Below are positions 1-11,939 of a stretch of 64,000 nucleotides of DNA, in pieces. Each line of letters starts with the position of its first letter. Position 1 is the first letter of the stretch. This DNA comes from Pochonia chlamydosporia 170. Its lineage: Eukaryota; Ascomycota; Sordariomycetes; Hypocreales; Clavicipitaceae. The notes beneath the pieces are model-generated. The model saw only the letters and a program-made list of their open reading frames with translations. It did not search any database and was not told where the DNA came from. The stretch spans positions 7,626,001 through 7,690,000 of the forward strand of contig NC_035790.1 of assembly GCF_001653235.2 (NCBI RefSeq), read 5' to 3'. The translations under genes and the position numbers were made by a program.

Positions 1-3000
1 GTGCTTCGTCAACGACATGGTCCACAGACAACACTGGCATTCAAGAGACTCGGCAATGCAGATCAAATTCTCTCCGACTCGCAATTGTTTGAGGTATCTT
101 TAGTTTCGGAGACGGAGCACTGTGGCCTCGTAGGTATGTGCGGAGCGACAGGCAGCTACCTAGCTACTTTGCAACATGGCCAGTGAAGCCAAGGAAAAGC
201 TCAGGACAGTAGTTGCAAAGCGTCGCACTCAGAAGCGTGCATGTGAGTTCAAAGGAACAGGCTCGGTGTGGGTGGTGTGTTTGATGCGCTTGAATGTTAA
301 AAGGACACGATCAGCGCCGCCATGATTTGATGGATTTGCAGTGAACTTGATCTTGCAAAACGGCGCAAAGCTCTCCATCTGCAAATTCAGGTCCTAATTA
401 AAGGGCTTCTTAAATGCAGAACACGCAGTTTGCCAGATTTCCTCTTTGTAAAAACACCAAGGGCCATTCAAACACACGCCCATCTACCTGTGAACAGGTT
501 GAGTCCAGACAGCAGAACAGAGCCACACCAGCAATCAAATCGATTCAAATACTTGTACGGAGTACGGCACAGGCAGAAAAGACTCGACCTCGGTGGGGGT
601 TACATGCAGAGCTGCATTAACTAAAAGGCCATCAATCAACTTTTGGCAAAGGTGTGAGTGCATCCGTCCCCAGAGAGCATTTCGATTTGTGTGTTCAAAC
701 AGTCATCATCACGCCTCCGGCGCAAGTGCCCAATTGAGCCGGATAGCACTGTTCTGCTGTCATAACATCTGGTCAGGTATTCATTTTGTTATGCTGTCCA
801 GGTTCCGATTCCTTCTTCCTTTTCTCATTCTTGCCATCTTCAGGAGCATTGATCAGTGAAGCACAGTTGTGTGCTTTTGTTCTTTCTTTCTCCTCTCCTG
901 TTTTCCGTTTCTTCGTTTATCAAACTGACCAGACATCTGTGGAGCCAGCCGGACTCCGGTAGCGAGCTCACCTTACCTCACCACCTTTCAGTCTAAGACG
1001 TGTTGAAGCAGACCAAATAATTTCGGGGTTTGGCTGCCGAAACTCTCCACCAAACTGGACCTCTGGTCTCCATCAGAATCACAACCCACTGTGAGTAGTA
1101 CCTCTTCAGCGGCCGATGACGCGACCCTTCCGGGACTTCCTGACAGTAAGCCTCCAGTTTGCACACGCACGCGATGAGGGAATGCACTGCAAATGAAGAC
1201 TGACGTGAGTAATAGATTTGGTGTTTATCACGCCGCTCGGTTGACTCTTCATTACTGTCTCGGAAGCTTTTTGTTGTCGACCCCAAGCTCAACAAGCACT
1301 TGAGCCTGGTGCTTTTATGAAACTTTGCATTCACGAGTTTGGCATCTGATACTTGCAGATTCCGCTGCAACCTTTACCAGCCTTGACCACACTCCAGAAC
1401 TCGAGTCTCAGTTCAGCCAGAAAAGGGACCGGCGAGTCAGAGTCACCATTAGACGCATCCACCAGCCACGGGCGGGCAATAGTAGCGCCATTTGGTGTGG
1501 TTTTTTATTTTTATTATTTTTCATCACAGTTGTGTGGTCGCTGTTGATTACAGGTGAGTGCATGTGTGTGAAATGCGAGCGATGCCAATTGGTCTTTGGA
1601 CTCGCGAGGTCAAAGCTATCGATTTCCAAGGCTGGGACCGGCCCTCCTCATCTCGGTCAGCACCGATGGATTTGACCAGACCTCGCGCGGCAGTCCTCAC
1701 CTCCCAACTCCGTCTTTGATCGAAGAGGGCTAACTTGGCTTGAACTTGGCAGGACATTTAGTTGGCTGGTCCAGCGCTGGCGCAAAGAAGTGGTGACAGC
1801 TTGAGTGGGCCAGGGTCTTGATTGTCCAGGGTCTAACCTCAAATCTTGCCATCTCGTCGGAGTTTGCTTTCTTGACCACGTCTGTCTGGGATTTGCGTCC
1901 AAGTTCAAGCAGGCGTACGGAGTAGTATCCGCCAAAATCCGATCGGCGCAGCATTGACATTGGTTAGCATTGGGCATTCACGTCAAATCACGACCAACTT
2001 GATCCAATCCATCTGCCAATTACTAAGTAGTGTCTGGCCTGGCTCGCTGATCTCGCCGAACCTCTGGCCCCTGGCCGTCTCCCCACGAGCCGGTTTCGCT
2101 GGTTGTTGGAGACCCTAGAGACCGACCACGTCATTTGGCAGGGCCACCTTGCGACTTTGCCATTAGATCCAGGTCAAATCAATCGATCCATCCACTCCCA
2201 CTGGTCGAGCCAGTGAGGCGCATTTGTCTTTGCCTAACTGACCTTGGCTGACCTTGGTCTTGGCGTTTGGGGCAAGGTTTCCAACTCGGAAGGTTGTTGA
2301 GCTGAGGAGGCTTGCTGAGACTTTGCTGAGCGTGCGCTGCAGGAGTCCAGTCTTGAGCCTGCTGCTCCAGTGAACGCTGGGAGAGGCTCAGGATCAGGAA
2401 TTGACCTTGACCACACCAGACTTGACCAGACCAAAACAGACAGAACTTCACCACTAAACCAGGCTACCTGACAAGTGCTCCACGCCACTTCTACAGGCTG
2501 CTGAGTGCTGAGGCTGCCACACCACTCCTCCAGTCCTCAGTGCTCCTCCAGTCGCGCCAACGGCGGGCGACTGCTTATTTATTTTTTTCTGCCAAACCAG
2601 ACGTCGACTTGCTCCCTCCCTTTTGCGACCTTCACCATGCCGTCTTTAGTAGCTCTTCCAAGACAAGGTGTGTGATATTTGTTGTATTTTGCCCCAACTT
2701 CTACCTTGTTCATTCATTTCTTTGTCATCTTGCACGTCACCTTATATTTTGTTCCTGGCCTGTTCTCAACGGGACTGTGCTCTGTTGCGTCAAGAACACT
2801 CTCATCCTTTCTCTTTCTGCCCCTCCACCAGTCGAACTTTAAGCAGCCTGCGCCGCGCTACCAGCAGCTGGCTGACTTTCCCTTCTTGCCACTCAACTCA
2901 AAACGACCAGACATATAATACCAGCCTCAACACCCACGCATTCTTGATCCTAGCTGACTTGGACCTTGTTTTTTTCGTACGACTTAGACGTCGGTCATCG

Positions 3001-3034
3001 ACTCGCAAAACAGTCGGAACTCGCCAAGCTTGTC
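1..3034. promoter_or_regulatory. Long gene-free 5' flank of the PFK-2/FBPase-2 gene
   Basis: No open frame here has recognisable protein character. The stretch is pyrimidine-rich toward its right end (2540-2900) and contains repeated ACCAGAC-type hexamers near 928, 1674, 2420-2440, 2597 and 2907. The frame that opens in front of the downstream gene at 2966 begins with TTG, so it gives no alternative ATG. The region probably combines the promoter and a long 5' untranslated leader; leader introns are possible but not resolved. Confidence 0.5.
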
Positions 3035-5241
3035 ATGCAAAACCAGTTTGGTGCCGCCTCGTCTCGCTCGTCAACCTCGCCCACGTCCTCAGAGCCTGAC
3101 CAGCAATACGCTGTTCAGCCTCCTTCGCTCTATCATCGAAATGACACTCAATCGCACGGATCGACGCACCTCTATTCCGTCTCCGCACCTCTACCTATGC
3201 CCGCTATGGCTTCGGCTGTCAGGATGATGAATGACCTAACCGACACGCCGCCGTTGTCCCAGAGTGTCAATTCCACTGCTCCCAACTCACCGCGCATGTA
3301 AGTCCTGCCACTTGTTCCTGCAATTCTGCATCGCGCCACAAACACGATCTGCCCTCTTTCGCATCCTGTTCGCCATTTTCATACAAGTTCTCGAGTTCTT
3401 ACTCATACCCCGATTCCTCCATGCTCTCTCTGACATGATGATGTACTGACTGTGTCTCTTTTTTTCGCTATCAACAGCCCACCATTGCGCCAGAACTCGG
3501 GTAGCCAGACGCCCAGAGTACGGCCCCATGCGACGACCCTCAACATCCCTGGTATGACCAGGTCGCGCGTCTCTCCCGACGGCAGAATTCCCCAACGAGA
3601 TGTAGCAGCCAAGCTAGTCATTGTCATGGTTGGCCTCCCTGCCCGTGGCAAGTCATACATTACCAAGAAACTTCAGCGCTTTCTTTCCTGGCAACAGCAC
3701 GAGTCTCGAATTTTCAATGTTGGGAATCGGAGGCGCAATGCTGCCGGTGTCAAATCCTCAGTTCATCCCGGGCTTGCGCCAGAACGCCAGCAATTGGATC
3801 CTCCGGTTGAAGCTGCCACTATTCTACTGAACGGCATGCCCGCTGCTGACGGCGAAATTCCTCCCGAACAAGCAGAACCTACAACGCTAAACCTGAACGG
3901 ATCGGAGCAAGAGGAAGTAGATCAGTCTGCCAAGTTCTTTGACCCGAGCAACGAGAAGGCCTCTGCAATGAGAAACCAGGTGGCTATGGAAACGTTGGAC
4001 GAGCTCCTCGACTACCTTTTGAACCAAGGGGGTGCTGTTGGAATCCTCGATGCCACAAATAGCACCATCAAGAGGAGACAACAAATTGTTGACCGAATCA
4101 AGCAGCGGGAGCCGAAGCTTGGCATTCTGTTCATTGAAAGTATATGCAGAGATCCCCATCTCCTAGAGGCCAACATGCGCCTGAAGCTGTCCGGTCCGGA
4201 TTATCGCAACAAGGATCCCATGAAGTCATTGGAGGATTTCAGGGCCAGAGTTGCAGCCTACGCGAGTGCATATGTCCCCCTTGGCGATTTTGAGGAGGAT
4301 AATGACCTGCAGTACATTCAGGTGAGCTGAATCATTTGCGGAGACATTTTGCTATTGAGAAAACCTGCTGACCAATATTATAGATGATTGATGTCGGCAG
4401 CAAGCTTGTACAGCACCGACTGAAGGGGTTCCTCAGCAATGGAATTAGCACTTACCTCTCGAGCTTCAATCTTTCGCCTCGGCAAATTTGGATCACTCGC
4501 CATGGCCAAAGCGTTGACAATGAGCTTGGCAAGCTGGGGGGTGACTCCATCCTCACTGAGCGAGGTCATTGTTATGGCTTGGCATTGTACAAGTTCATGA
4601 CCCAAAAACGCAAGGAATGGCTCATGGAGCAAAAGAGCAAGCTGGCTCAAGCCACCTTCCCGCCTCTGCCAGGTGACAATACTCCTCCCTACCCAGACAT
4701 GCACAGAGACCTGGATGAAAAGAACTTTTGTGTCTGGACCTCGATGCTGCAGCGCAGCGTGGCAACTGCTGAATATTTTGACGCCGATGATGACTACGAC
4801 GTCAAAAACTGGGAAATGCTCAATGAACTAAACACGGGCCAGTTTGAAGGCATGACATATGAAGAGATCGCTCGAAAGTACCCCGAGGAATTCCATAAGC
4901 GTTCTGCAGACAAGCTCAACTACATCTACCCCGGTGTTGGTGGCGAGGGCTACCTCCAGGTTATTAGCCGCCTTCGCGACATGGTTAGAGAAATTGAGCG
5001 CATCACGGACCACGTCCTCATTATTGGACACCGCTCCGTTTGCCGAGTGCTCATGGCCTACTTTATGGACCTGACGCGAGAGGATATCACAGACATGGAT
5101 GTGCCCCTGGGAATGCTCTATTCCATTGAGCCCAAGCCATATGGCATTGCCTTTCACGCCTACAAGTACAATGAGGCAAACGGCTGGTTCGACGAAATGC
5201 CCAACTACCGGCCCCAAAAGGCTGCACGTGGAAGCGTCTAA
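3035..5241 (+). CDS. 6-phosphofructo-2-kinase/fructose-2,6-bisphosphatase
   Basis: Bifunctional cytosolic enzyme that makes and breaks fructose-2,6-bisphosphate, the activator of phosphofructokinase-1. Three exons: 3035-3297, 3478-4321, 4384-5241; introns have GTAAGT/CAG and GTGAGC/TAG ends. The product is about 654 aa. Residues 1-130 are Ser/Pro-rich and probably regulatory. The kinase domain has the P-loop GLPARGKSY (140-148), ILDATNSTIKRR and the substrate segment LKLSGPDYR. The phosphatase half begins with TRHGQSVDN and keeps the family catalytic set: His409 of the RHG motif, Glu517 and His585. Yeast has specialised paralogues, some lacking the catalytic His; here both active sites look intact, so both activities are expected. 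An acidic insertion of about 100 aa sits between the kinase P-loop and helical core, as in other fungal members. The start is the first ATG of the exon-1 frame. Confidence 0.95.
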
Positions 5242-6197
5242 TCGACGCAATGAGCAGCAACACGATTATAGTTACGATATTGATTTCCGTCCTGCTTTTG
5301 TTTTCAACGATGGCTGGGTTTCGCAGTCCCAGCCACACTGTACCAATACGTTTTAGAGGCCCAATCCGAAGGCTGACGAAAGATGATAACTTTTCAAAGG
5401 ATCAAATCAAGGGCGTTGGAAACCAAATGGATGGTATGGGGATCTAGACGGCACGGAGTCACAAGAAGGGCGACAAAAGGTGTTTGTAGAGCATTTTGCG
5501 ACTCCTTTTTTCCTATCAGTTTTGTTTTTTTCTTTCTTATTTTTGGCGAAACGACCGAATACCCCGCACTGGCACTTGCGAGTGCAGCCGCGACGAGCAC
5601 CTCTCTCGTATACTCTAGAGCTGCGTTTTGCACTTTTTTGTTTGTTTTAGGTTGTGTTGCGTTACGACTGTGTTGGTTGACACTTGACTGGGACGATTGT
5701 CGGAATGGACGGTTGGCGTTAATGGGCGTTTTGGACCAACCTTGGGCATTCTTGGCCTGGTATGGGTCTTGGAATTATGTCAAAAACTGGCAAATGTATA
5801 GCTTTCAATGTTAGATACATGTAGGCCATAAGTAACTGGGTTACCACCGCATTGTCTTTGCCTAAAGTGTGTGTTTTCGGTGTTGGGCGTCCAAGTTGTT
5901 GCAATATTTAGTCACTCCTGTTTCGTCTTATTTATCTGGTGCTTTGATATGCTCTCAACGATTCCTTGATAATAGTCCACATACAAAGTGTAGTATAGAG
6001 CTTCATTCCACTTGAACTGACTACTACTCATATTTCCACGTGTAGTGTTCTGCGAAGCTAGGGCCAAAATCCTTCCTATACATTGATCAAGCCCACATTG
6101 CAATGTACCAAAAACGCCATGCCATGCTCGTAATACAAACTCCAATATGACACTTCCCATTCCGAGGCTCTGAAAATAAAGACCCAACAGCAAAAAT
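5242..6197. other. Convergent 3' flanks, no gene seen
   Basis: This is the space between the convergent PFK-2 and SOF1 genes. A 143-codon frame at 5383-5814 has no recognisable domain and lies in what is likely 3' UTR. It is T-rich around 5510-5540. No terminator or RNA gene could be identified. Confidence 0.5.
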
Positions 6198-7538
6198 TTA
6201 CTTTTCCCTCGCCAAGACCATCTTTTGACGCTCATTCTTCCTCCTCTCGAACTGCTTCTTGGTGTGTCTCCGCTCATTCTCTTCCTTCCTCTTGATGCTC
6301 TTGATTTCCTGGCCCTTAATCTCGCCTGCCTTCTTGACCACCTGGGGAACATGTCTGTGCCTGGAGATGCGTCTAATCTCGGGCATGTGCGAGAATCTCT
6401 GGGTAAGAGCGTCGTTGTACTCGAGGGCCTGGCGCTGTCTGGCGGATTTGATGCCCCCGCTCTCGGAGGCGTTTGCGCGCCAGATGCGAATGTTGCCGTC
6501 GTCGGAGCCGGAGAGGATGTACTTTGCGTCGGGGGTCCATTTGGCGGCCATGACGCGCTGCATGCGCTTGGTGTGGTAGATGTCGCGGGAGTGGCCGCGG
6601 TCGCGGTTCCACAGACGGACGGTGCGGTCCCAGGAGGCGGAGACGAGTTCCTCGCCCGTGGGGGAGAATTCCACGTCCATGACGGCGGCGACGTGGTCCT
6701 TGAGGACGTTGAGGGCGCGGTCCATCTTGCGCATGTCGAAGAGGTAGATGTTGTGGTCTTCGGAGGCGGTGGCGAAGTTGAAGGCCTCCATGGGAGACCA
6801 GGCGATGTGGTTGCTGGCGAAGCTGAGGACGGTTTTGGTGACGGGCGTGGAGGTGCGGAGGTCGTAGATGACGAGGGAGCGGTCGTTGGAGCAGGATGCC
6901 AGGACGGAAGTCTCGACGTAGTTGAAGGCAACGTTGGTGATGGTGTCAACGGATGTCGGCCACTTGAGGACTTCTGGCGCCGCTGTGTGTCGTTCAAGGT
7001 CGTAGATGGATATGACGCTTGATGCGGCGGCAAAGGCGTTGCGGGAGCGGTGGTGCGATAGACTGGTGAATGCGCCGTCTCCGAGCCACGAGGAGATGGG
7101 TTTTGATTCTGCTTTCGTGTGGTACGGGTCGAAGAGTTTGATGGTGCGGTCAGCGGCGCAGGTGAGGAGCTTCTGATCGCGCGTCCATTCCATGCCCTTG
7201 ACGATGTTTTCGTGTGCGGTCGTGTGCCAGATGGAGTTGTCGCGGTCGGTCAGGTCCCATACTTTGACGACGCCGTCACCGCTGCCACTGGCAAATCGTT
7301 CTAGGGAGTTGGGGTCCTTGGCGATGGAGTAGACCCCATCGACGTGGCCTCGTCCAAGCTGGCCGACGAAGGGCTTGGCGTGCATTCGTTCCAGTTTGAC
7401 GGCATTGAGAGCGCGTTGGTACTCTCGTGCTCGCTCGAATGGGTGGAGGGCTGAATCGAGGTTGCGAGGCAGTTTGGCGGCGTCGGAGCCCGGGGGTTGG
7501 TGGTCGGCCAGAGACCGATTGAGGGCTTTGATCTTCAT
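6198..7538 (-). CDS. SOF1: SOF1/DCAF13-like WD40 protein, U3 snoRNP component
   Basis: Single-exon gene, 446 aa. The N-terminus (MKIKALNRS) and the basic C-terminal Sof1 tail (ending in RRKNERQKMVLAREK) are characteristic. Between them lie about seven WD40 repeats, visible from units such as FASGSGDGVVKVWDL, LVSASWDRTVRLWNR and ILSGSDDGNIRIWR. Family knowledge: Sof1 is part of the small-subunit processome and is needed for 18S rRNA maturation in the nucleolus; the animal homologue is DCAF13. The length matches the family. It is transcribed away from RPB3, with a shared promoter of about 0.5 kb. A large frame on the opposite strand is its shadow, produced by high GC content. Confidence 0.95.
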   Translation of the reverse strand: MKIKALNRSLADHQPPGSDAAKLPRNLDSALHPFERAREYQRALNAVKLERMHAKPFVGQLGRGHVDGVYSIAKDPNSLERFASGSGDGVVKVWDLTDRDNSIWHTTAHENIVKGMEWTRDQKLLTCAADRTIKLFDPYHTKAESKPISSWLGDGAFTSLSHHRSRNAFAAASSVISIYDLERHTAAPEVLKWPTSVDTITNVAFNYVETSVLASCSNDRSLVIYDLRTSTPVTKTVLSFASNHIAWSPMEAFNFATASEDHNIYLFDMRKMDRALNVLKDHVAAVMDVEFSPTGEELVSASWDRTVRLWNRDRGHSRDIYHTKRMQRVMAAKWTPDAKYILSGSDDGNIRIWRANASESGGIKSARQRQALEYNDALTQRFSHMPEIRRISRHRHVPQVVKKAGEIKGQEIKSIKRKEENERRHTKKQFERRKNERQKMVLAREK

Positions 7539-8048
7539 TTCAGATTATCTTATCCAGGAGTCGCCCGTGGAGCACGTCTTGAGCGGCAGAGGTGCTTCAG
7601 TTGAACCAAACTGGAATGCGGGCTTAGGTCTTCGATTTGCACAAGCTGAATGTTGTGGAAAAGTCGAGCAGCTGTCACGCAGCTGCCAGGCAAATTGGAC
7701 GACGGGGATTTTTTTTTTGCTTATCGTGTTTGATGGGCAGTCCGATAAGAAGTGTGTCGGACTATTGCTTCTCCGGATGGCACCAAGTGCAATGGGGTGC
7801 ACCGTTGGTGGTGGCACGGCGGGCGCCTGCAAGGGCTGGTGCATATTGCTTATGAAAGCGCTGTGCTTTTGCTGAACTCACCTACTGTAAGACCAGACGC
7901 TTCCCAACTTTCGCCCTCAACGACACTCCAGCTTGCCGCCTTTGCCACGATCCCCAGCGCATCGAGAATTTCTTCCAGAGCCTTGGCATACCGTACGACG
8001 TGCTAATAGCGTTGGTCCGCGCCTGCGGCGTCTGCCGACTCGGCCAAG
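7539..8048. promoter_or_regulatory. Shared promoter of SOF1 and RPB3
   Basis: A 510-bp divergent intergenic region between two growth-linked genes (ribosome biogenesis and RNA polymerase II). A poly-T run lies near 7710-7718. No TATA box or other known element could be assigned with confidence. The head-to-head arrangement suggests co-regulation, but this is inference only. Confidence 0.5.
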
Positions 8049-9257
8049 ATGGACGGCATGGATTATGATCCCATGGTGATGGACGGCGAGCCTGAGCAGC
8101 CCCAGGTCACCATCTCAGCTGTAAGGCGCACTTGAACCCAAGATACGCTGTATCTCTTGTTCGGTAGACAGATTCTAACGTGTTCCTCGTTCCTTATTGT
8201 AGGCCGACAACACACGCGTTGACTTTGCGCTCTCCAAAACCAACCTCTCCTTCGCCAACTCGATACGCAGAATCATCCAGGCCGAAGTGCCAACCATTGC
8301 CATCGACCTCGTCGAAGTCGAGGTTAACACGTCAGTACTTGCCGACGAGTTCATCGCCCACAGACTGGGTCTCATTCCCCTCAACGCCAAGGGTGTAAAC
8401 GAACTCAACTACTCACGAGATTGCGACTGCGAGCAATACTGCGAACAGTGCAGCGTTACCTTGACTCTGCATGCGAGATGTACCAGTGACGAGATTATGA
8501 AGGTGTACGCGCGGGATTTGGTCGTTGACGGCCGCCATGCCAGCCAGGTCGGGACGCCGGTCATCAACGATCCTGAGGGAATGGGATGTTTGATTGCCAA
8601 GCTGCGCAAGGACCAGGAATTGAAGCTCACGTGTATCGCGAAGAAGGGCATTGCCAAGGAACATGCCAAATGGATGCCTACGTCTGCCGTAGGTTTCGAA
8701 TACGACCCTCACAATAAGTTGCATCACTTGGACCTGTGGTATGAAAACAATACGGATCCCAATAAGGAATGGTATGTATCGTTGCGCTTTCTAGATTCAC
8801 ACCTTTCGGTCCTCTAACAGATGCAACTCGCAGGCCTAAAAGCAAATACGCCGAATGGGAGGATCCCCCTCAAGAAGGAGAGCCGTTCAACTACGACGCA
8901 GTCCCCGATCGATTCTACTTCGAAGTCGAAACGTCAGGCAGCATGGAGCCCGACCAGATTGTGCAAGGCGGCATCCGCGCTCTCCAACAAAAGATTGGTG
9001 CGCTCCTAAAGGGCCTGGATCCCAAGAAGTACGGCGGAGAGGAGCCGGCCGAGTTTGACGGCCCGAGAAGTCCAGATATGAATATGGACGGTGGCACGAC
9101 ACCCTGGCAAGACGGAGGATACACCACTCCCTACGGCGGCAACATGACTGCCTATGGTGGGGGAAACACTGCGTACGGAGGAGGCAACAACACGGCATAC
9201 GGAGGGGGTGCCGGCGCATACGGAACCACGCCCTATGGCCAGTCGTCGTGGCAGTAA
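8049..9257 (+). CDS. RPB3: DNA-directed RNA polymerase II subunit RPB3
   Basis: Three exons: 8049-8120, 8203-8771, 8835-9257 plus the base at 8834; the second intron splits a Trp codon (TG|G) and ends at 8833. The product is about 354 aa. After a short N-terminus the alpha-like dimerisation domain starts at [20 protein letters not shown]. The zinc loop is [10 protein letters not shown] with Cys 98, 100, 104 and 107, as expected for Rpb3. The insert domain is followed by the conserved [13 protein letters not shown] helix and a dimerisation helix. Beyond this core the protein carries a low-complexity tail of about 60 aa made of TPYGG and TAYGGGN repeats; yeast Rpb3 is shorter. Function by family: Rpb3 pairs with Rpb11 to seed polymerase assembly in the nucleus. 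Confidence 0.96.
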
Positions 9258-9745
9258 ATCGGAAACCGGCGTTTCTTGGGCTGATTGGGAGGCTAAAGGG
9301 GAAAGCCATTTATGGAAAGTATTGGTTGCAACAGTAAATTTAGGCAAATATTTAGCGTACGGGTAACGTCGCTTCTGGTTTTTGTACAGTATGGTAATCC
9401 TTTGGCACAAAAAGGAGCACGGCGGCAATTAGAAAAACAAGTCAATTTAGCAGGGTGTTGTGTGCAAGGTCTCGACTTTCGTATTCCTGTGAAAGTACAT
9501 GTCCAAGAGGGTGCGCAATTCTTAATGTAACTTTTCGTATATACATTCCATGTAAATAGCCAAGCTGTTGTCTAAAATGCCCTCCATGTCTTCCACCCCT
9601 GGCAACACGCAGTATCGCATGTCAAGAATCCGATTATCATCAGTGAATGCTAGTGAGAACAGAAACAAATAATGCAAAACGGATATAGCCTCCCCAAGTC
9701 TAAATGTAACGCCTGATCTGTATGTATACAAGGACTGTCCCCATT
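9258..9745. other. Convergent 3' flanks of RPB3 and the carrier gene
   Basis: About 490 bp between two convergent stop codons. No coding frame or RNA gene is recognised; the sequence presumably holds both 3' UTRs and polyadenylation signals. Confidence 0.5.
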
Positions 9746-10883
9746 TTAAAGCTTCTTCTCTTCCAAACCCTTGACTTTTCGATACGTTTTGCGGTGCATC
9801 TCCAAAAAGATGAATGTGCAAATAGTGTGCCTATGAAACTCAGTTAGCCATTCTCACTGATGCGCTTGTAAGGCGAGCAAAACTTACGGTCCAAGTCTCA
9901 AAAAGCTAGGCACCCACCCCTTAAACATCCATCTCAGACCATCAGTCTTGTAAATATCCCCCACTATTCGAAGAATGCCCTGCTTCTGCGTAGACGACAT
10001 GACCCTCGTCTTGATCACATCAATGGGGCTCGTCGCCGTCGCAGCAGCCAATCCCGCCAAAAACGACGCCGAGAAATGCGTCGTCAGCGTATCCCCCAGC
10101 GGCGTATAGTCAATAAGCAGCCGCTTGAAGGTGTCGTACGTCGCCAATTGGCCCGCCGTCATGACAGCAGCACGACTACTGTTGGGGAGCCAGCCCCTGA
10201 ACCAACTGAGCGCGCCTTCTTCCCTCGCCATGCGCACCATGCCGTCGATGGCGTGCTTGTAGTTGCGCCGCTCGTTCACGGGCAGCGCTGCGTCGTGCTG
10301 CATGCGCACGTTGAGCACGTCGGCAAAGTTTCCTGCTATGCCGCCTAGGAAGCCGGACGTTACGGCCATGGCTGTCAGGGCGGGGAAGGAGGGCTCGCGG
10401 CCGGATCGGGTGTATCGGGCCTTGATTTCTTCGTAGACGCCGAATCGTACGGTCGAGTAGGTGAGTTGCCGGAGGAGGGAGGCGGATATGCCGTTGTATA
10501 GGCCGAGGGGACCGTCTGACTTGACGATGTGGACGAATGTGCCGCTCATGGATTTGGGGGCGTCGCCTTTGCGCATTTGTAGCCGGACCTGTGGGTTGTT
10601 AGATGTTCATGTTCATGGTTTGATGTTGATGTATGCGGTTCATGTCGCGGCGGAGTGAGTCGTACTTTTACTATTCGCAAGTTAGCAACAAATTACTATC
10701 ATGGCATCAGATACACTTACCCAGATCTAGAGGATGGGTAACACACGCCGCCATACTGCTCGCACTTCCTCCAAACCAAAACGGATACCGGATGGGAGGT
10801 CCTCTCTTCTTCTTGCGCTGCTCGGCCCGCTCCTCCTTTGTGAGTTTGCGGGCCGGCGTCGACTCTTCAGCCGTGGAGGTCAT
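9746..10883 (-). CDS. Mitochondrial dicarboxylate carrier (DIC1-like), with 5-nt microexon
   Basis: Four exons read right to left: 10883-10721, 10670-10666, 10588-9888, 9830-9746. The product is about 317 aa. The three carrier repeats are clear: PLDLVK (51-56), FADVLNVRMQ and SPIDVIKTR, each followed by hydrophobic helices, which places it in the inner-membrane SLC25 family. The second repeat's ADVLNVRMQ and the overall pattern match dicarboxylate carriers (exchange of malate or succinate for phosphate), although the oxaloacetate carrier is a near relative. The N-terminus is basic and Lys-rich. Exon 2 is only five bases (TAAAA): it completes the Val codon and supplies the Lys of the first signature motif. 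Introns 1 and 2 both have CTAAC branch sites. The last exon encodes the conserved end HTICTFIFLEMHRK. Confidence 0.92.
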
Positions 10884-11939
10884 GATGTGTGGGTTTTTGC
10901 TCGTCACAGCCGGGAAGCTTACACCTGCATCGCACGGCTTCGGCAAGTTCGCCGCCGTTTGGTATCGATCCAGTCGGCGCGTTGGAGCTTCTGATTCCCC
11001 AATTGCTCAAGCAGGTGAGCCGGCTGGTTTGCGCAAACAATGCGAGGCAGTGGACCAAGATGCGAAGCAGACGATGAGGTGAGTGAGAAGCATCGGGTGC
11101 CAAATACTTTTCGGCTTACAATCTCGGCCTTGACGTCGGCTGAAGGTGGCAGAAAAATGGGACCCGATGGTAGGCGGTGACGTAGGTGTGTCTGGAATCA
11201 GGAACATGCCGCCTGCATGTGAGGCGGGTTTATTCCACTTGATGGGTCATAGATTTGGTGGTTGTGTTTCTGAGACGAGGTGTATTGGGGGTACTATCTT
11301 TGTTCTTTCAATTGCCTTGGATTGATTCTACTTGAATGTCATAGCAACATGGCCTGCTCTGTGCTTGGCCTGACTTATAAGGCGACGGATATTCTCCGTC
11401 AGTGTTCAATTGATCTGAAATGATAGAACAACCGTTGAGAGTAATGAGACGGATGAATATGACGCTAGACTAATTTTAATTAAACATGAGACGTTGGCAA
11501 CAGCAGTAGTTGGTGTGATTTCTTGGATCTTTCTTTTTGACCTTTTAAGCTTGGTCCACGGATTGTGCTGTTTCACATCGCACCAGTTTGGTTAGATCCC
11601 TTGCAAGCTTATTGATTAATTGATTTGAGGTCTTTACAGCGCAATTCACAGATTGCGCTATGGTATACAGTATTCATTAGTGTGATTTGTTGGATCCTTT
11701 TCGATCTTATGATTGATTGATGAAGATTTGTTGAATCACAAATCCACAGACTACTATAGGGTAGCCTGCATCCTCAACCATCTCAGGTCCATCCAGACTT
11801 TGGACTTCAACCTTGTTCAAACAAAATTGCGTTCAGGCTCCCCACGAACAATTGGCGCCGAGGCCGTCGACACTGTGGCGCATAATGTAAACTACGGCAC
11901 ACAATTACACATACGATAATGTCGATACGAATTGGGACT
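10884..11939. promoter_or_regulatory. Divergent promoter between the carrier and mitochondrial PheRS genes
   Basis: About 1.05 kb between two divergently transcribed genes whose products both act in mitochondria. It is AT-rich around 11440-11750, with runs of GATTGATT. No RNA gene or open frame with protein character was found. Upstream in-frame ATGs for the carrier exist at 10946 but the shorter start is preferred. Confidence 0.45.

Noticed and set aside
2966..3034. In-frame N-terminal extension of PFK-2
   Set aside because: The extension starts with TTG rather than ATG; the first ATG is at 3035.
5383..5814. A 143-codon frame after the PFK-2 stop
   Set aside because: It has no domain and lies in the likely 3' UTR between convergent genes.
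6225..7022. A 265-codon plus-strand frame
   Set aside because: It is antisense to SOF1, is Gly/Val/Asp-rich and contains no domain; it is an artefact of GC-rich third positions.
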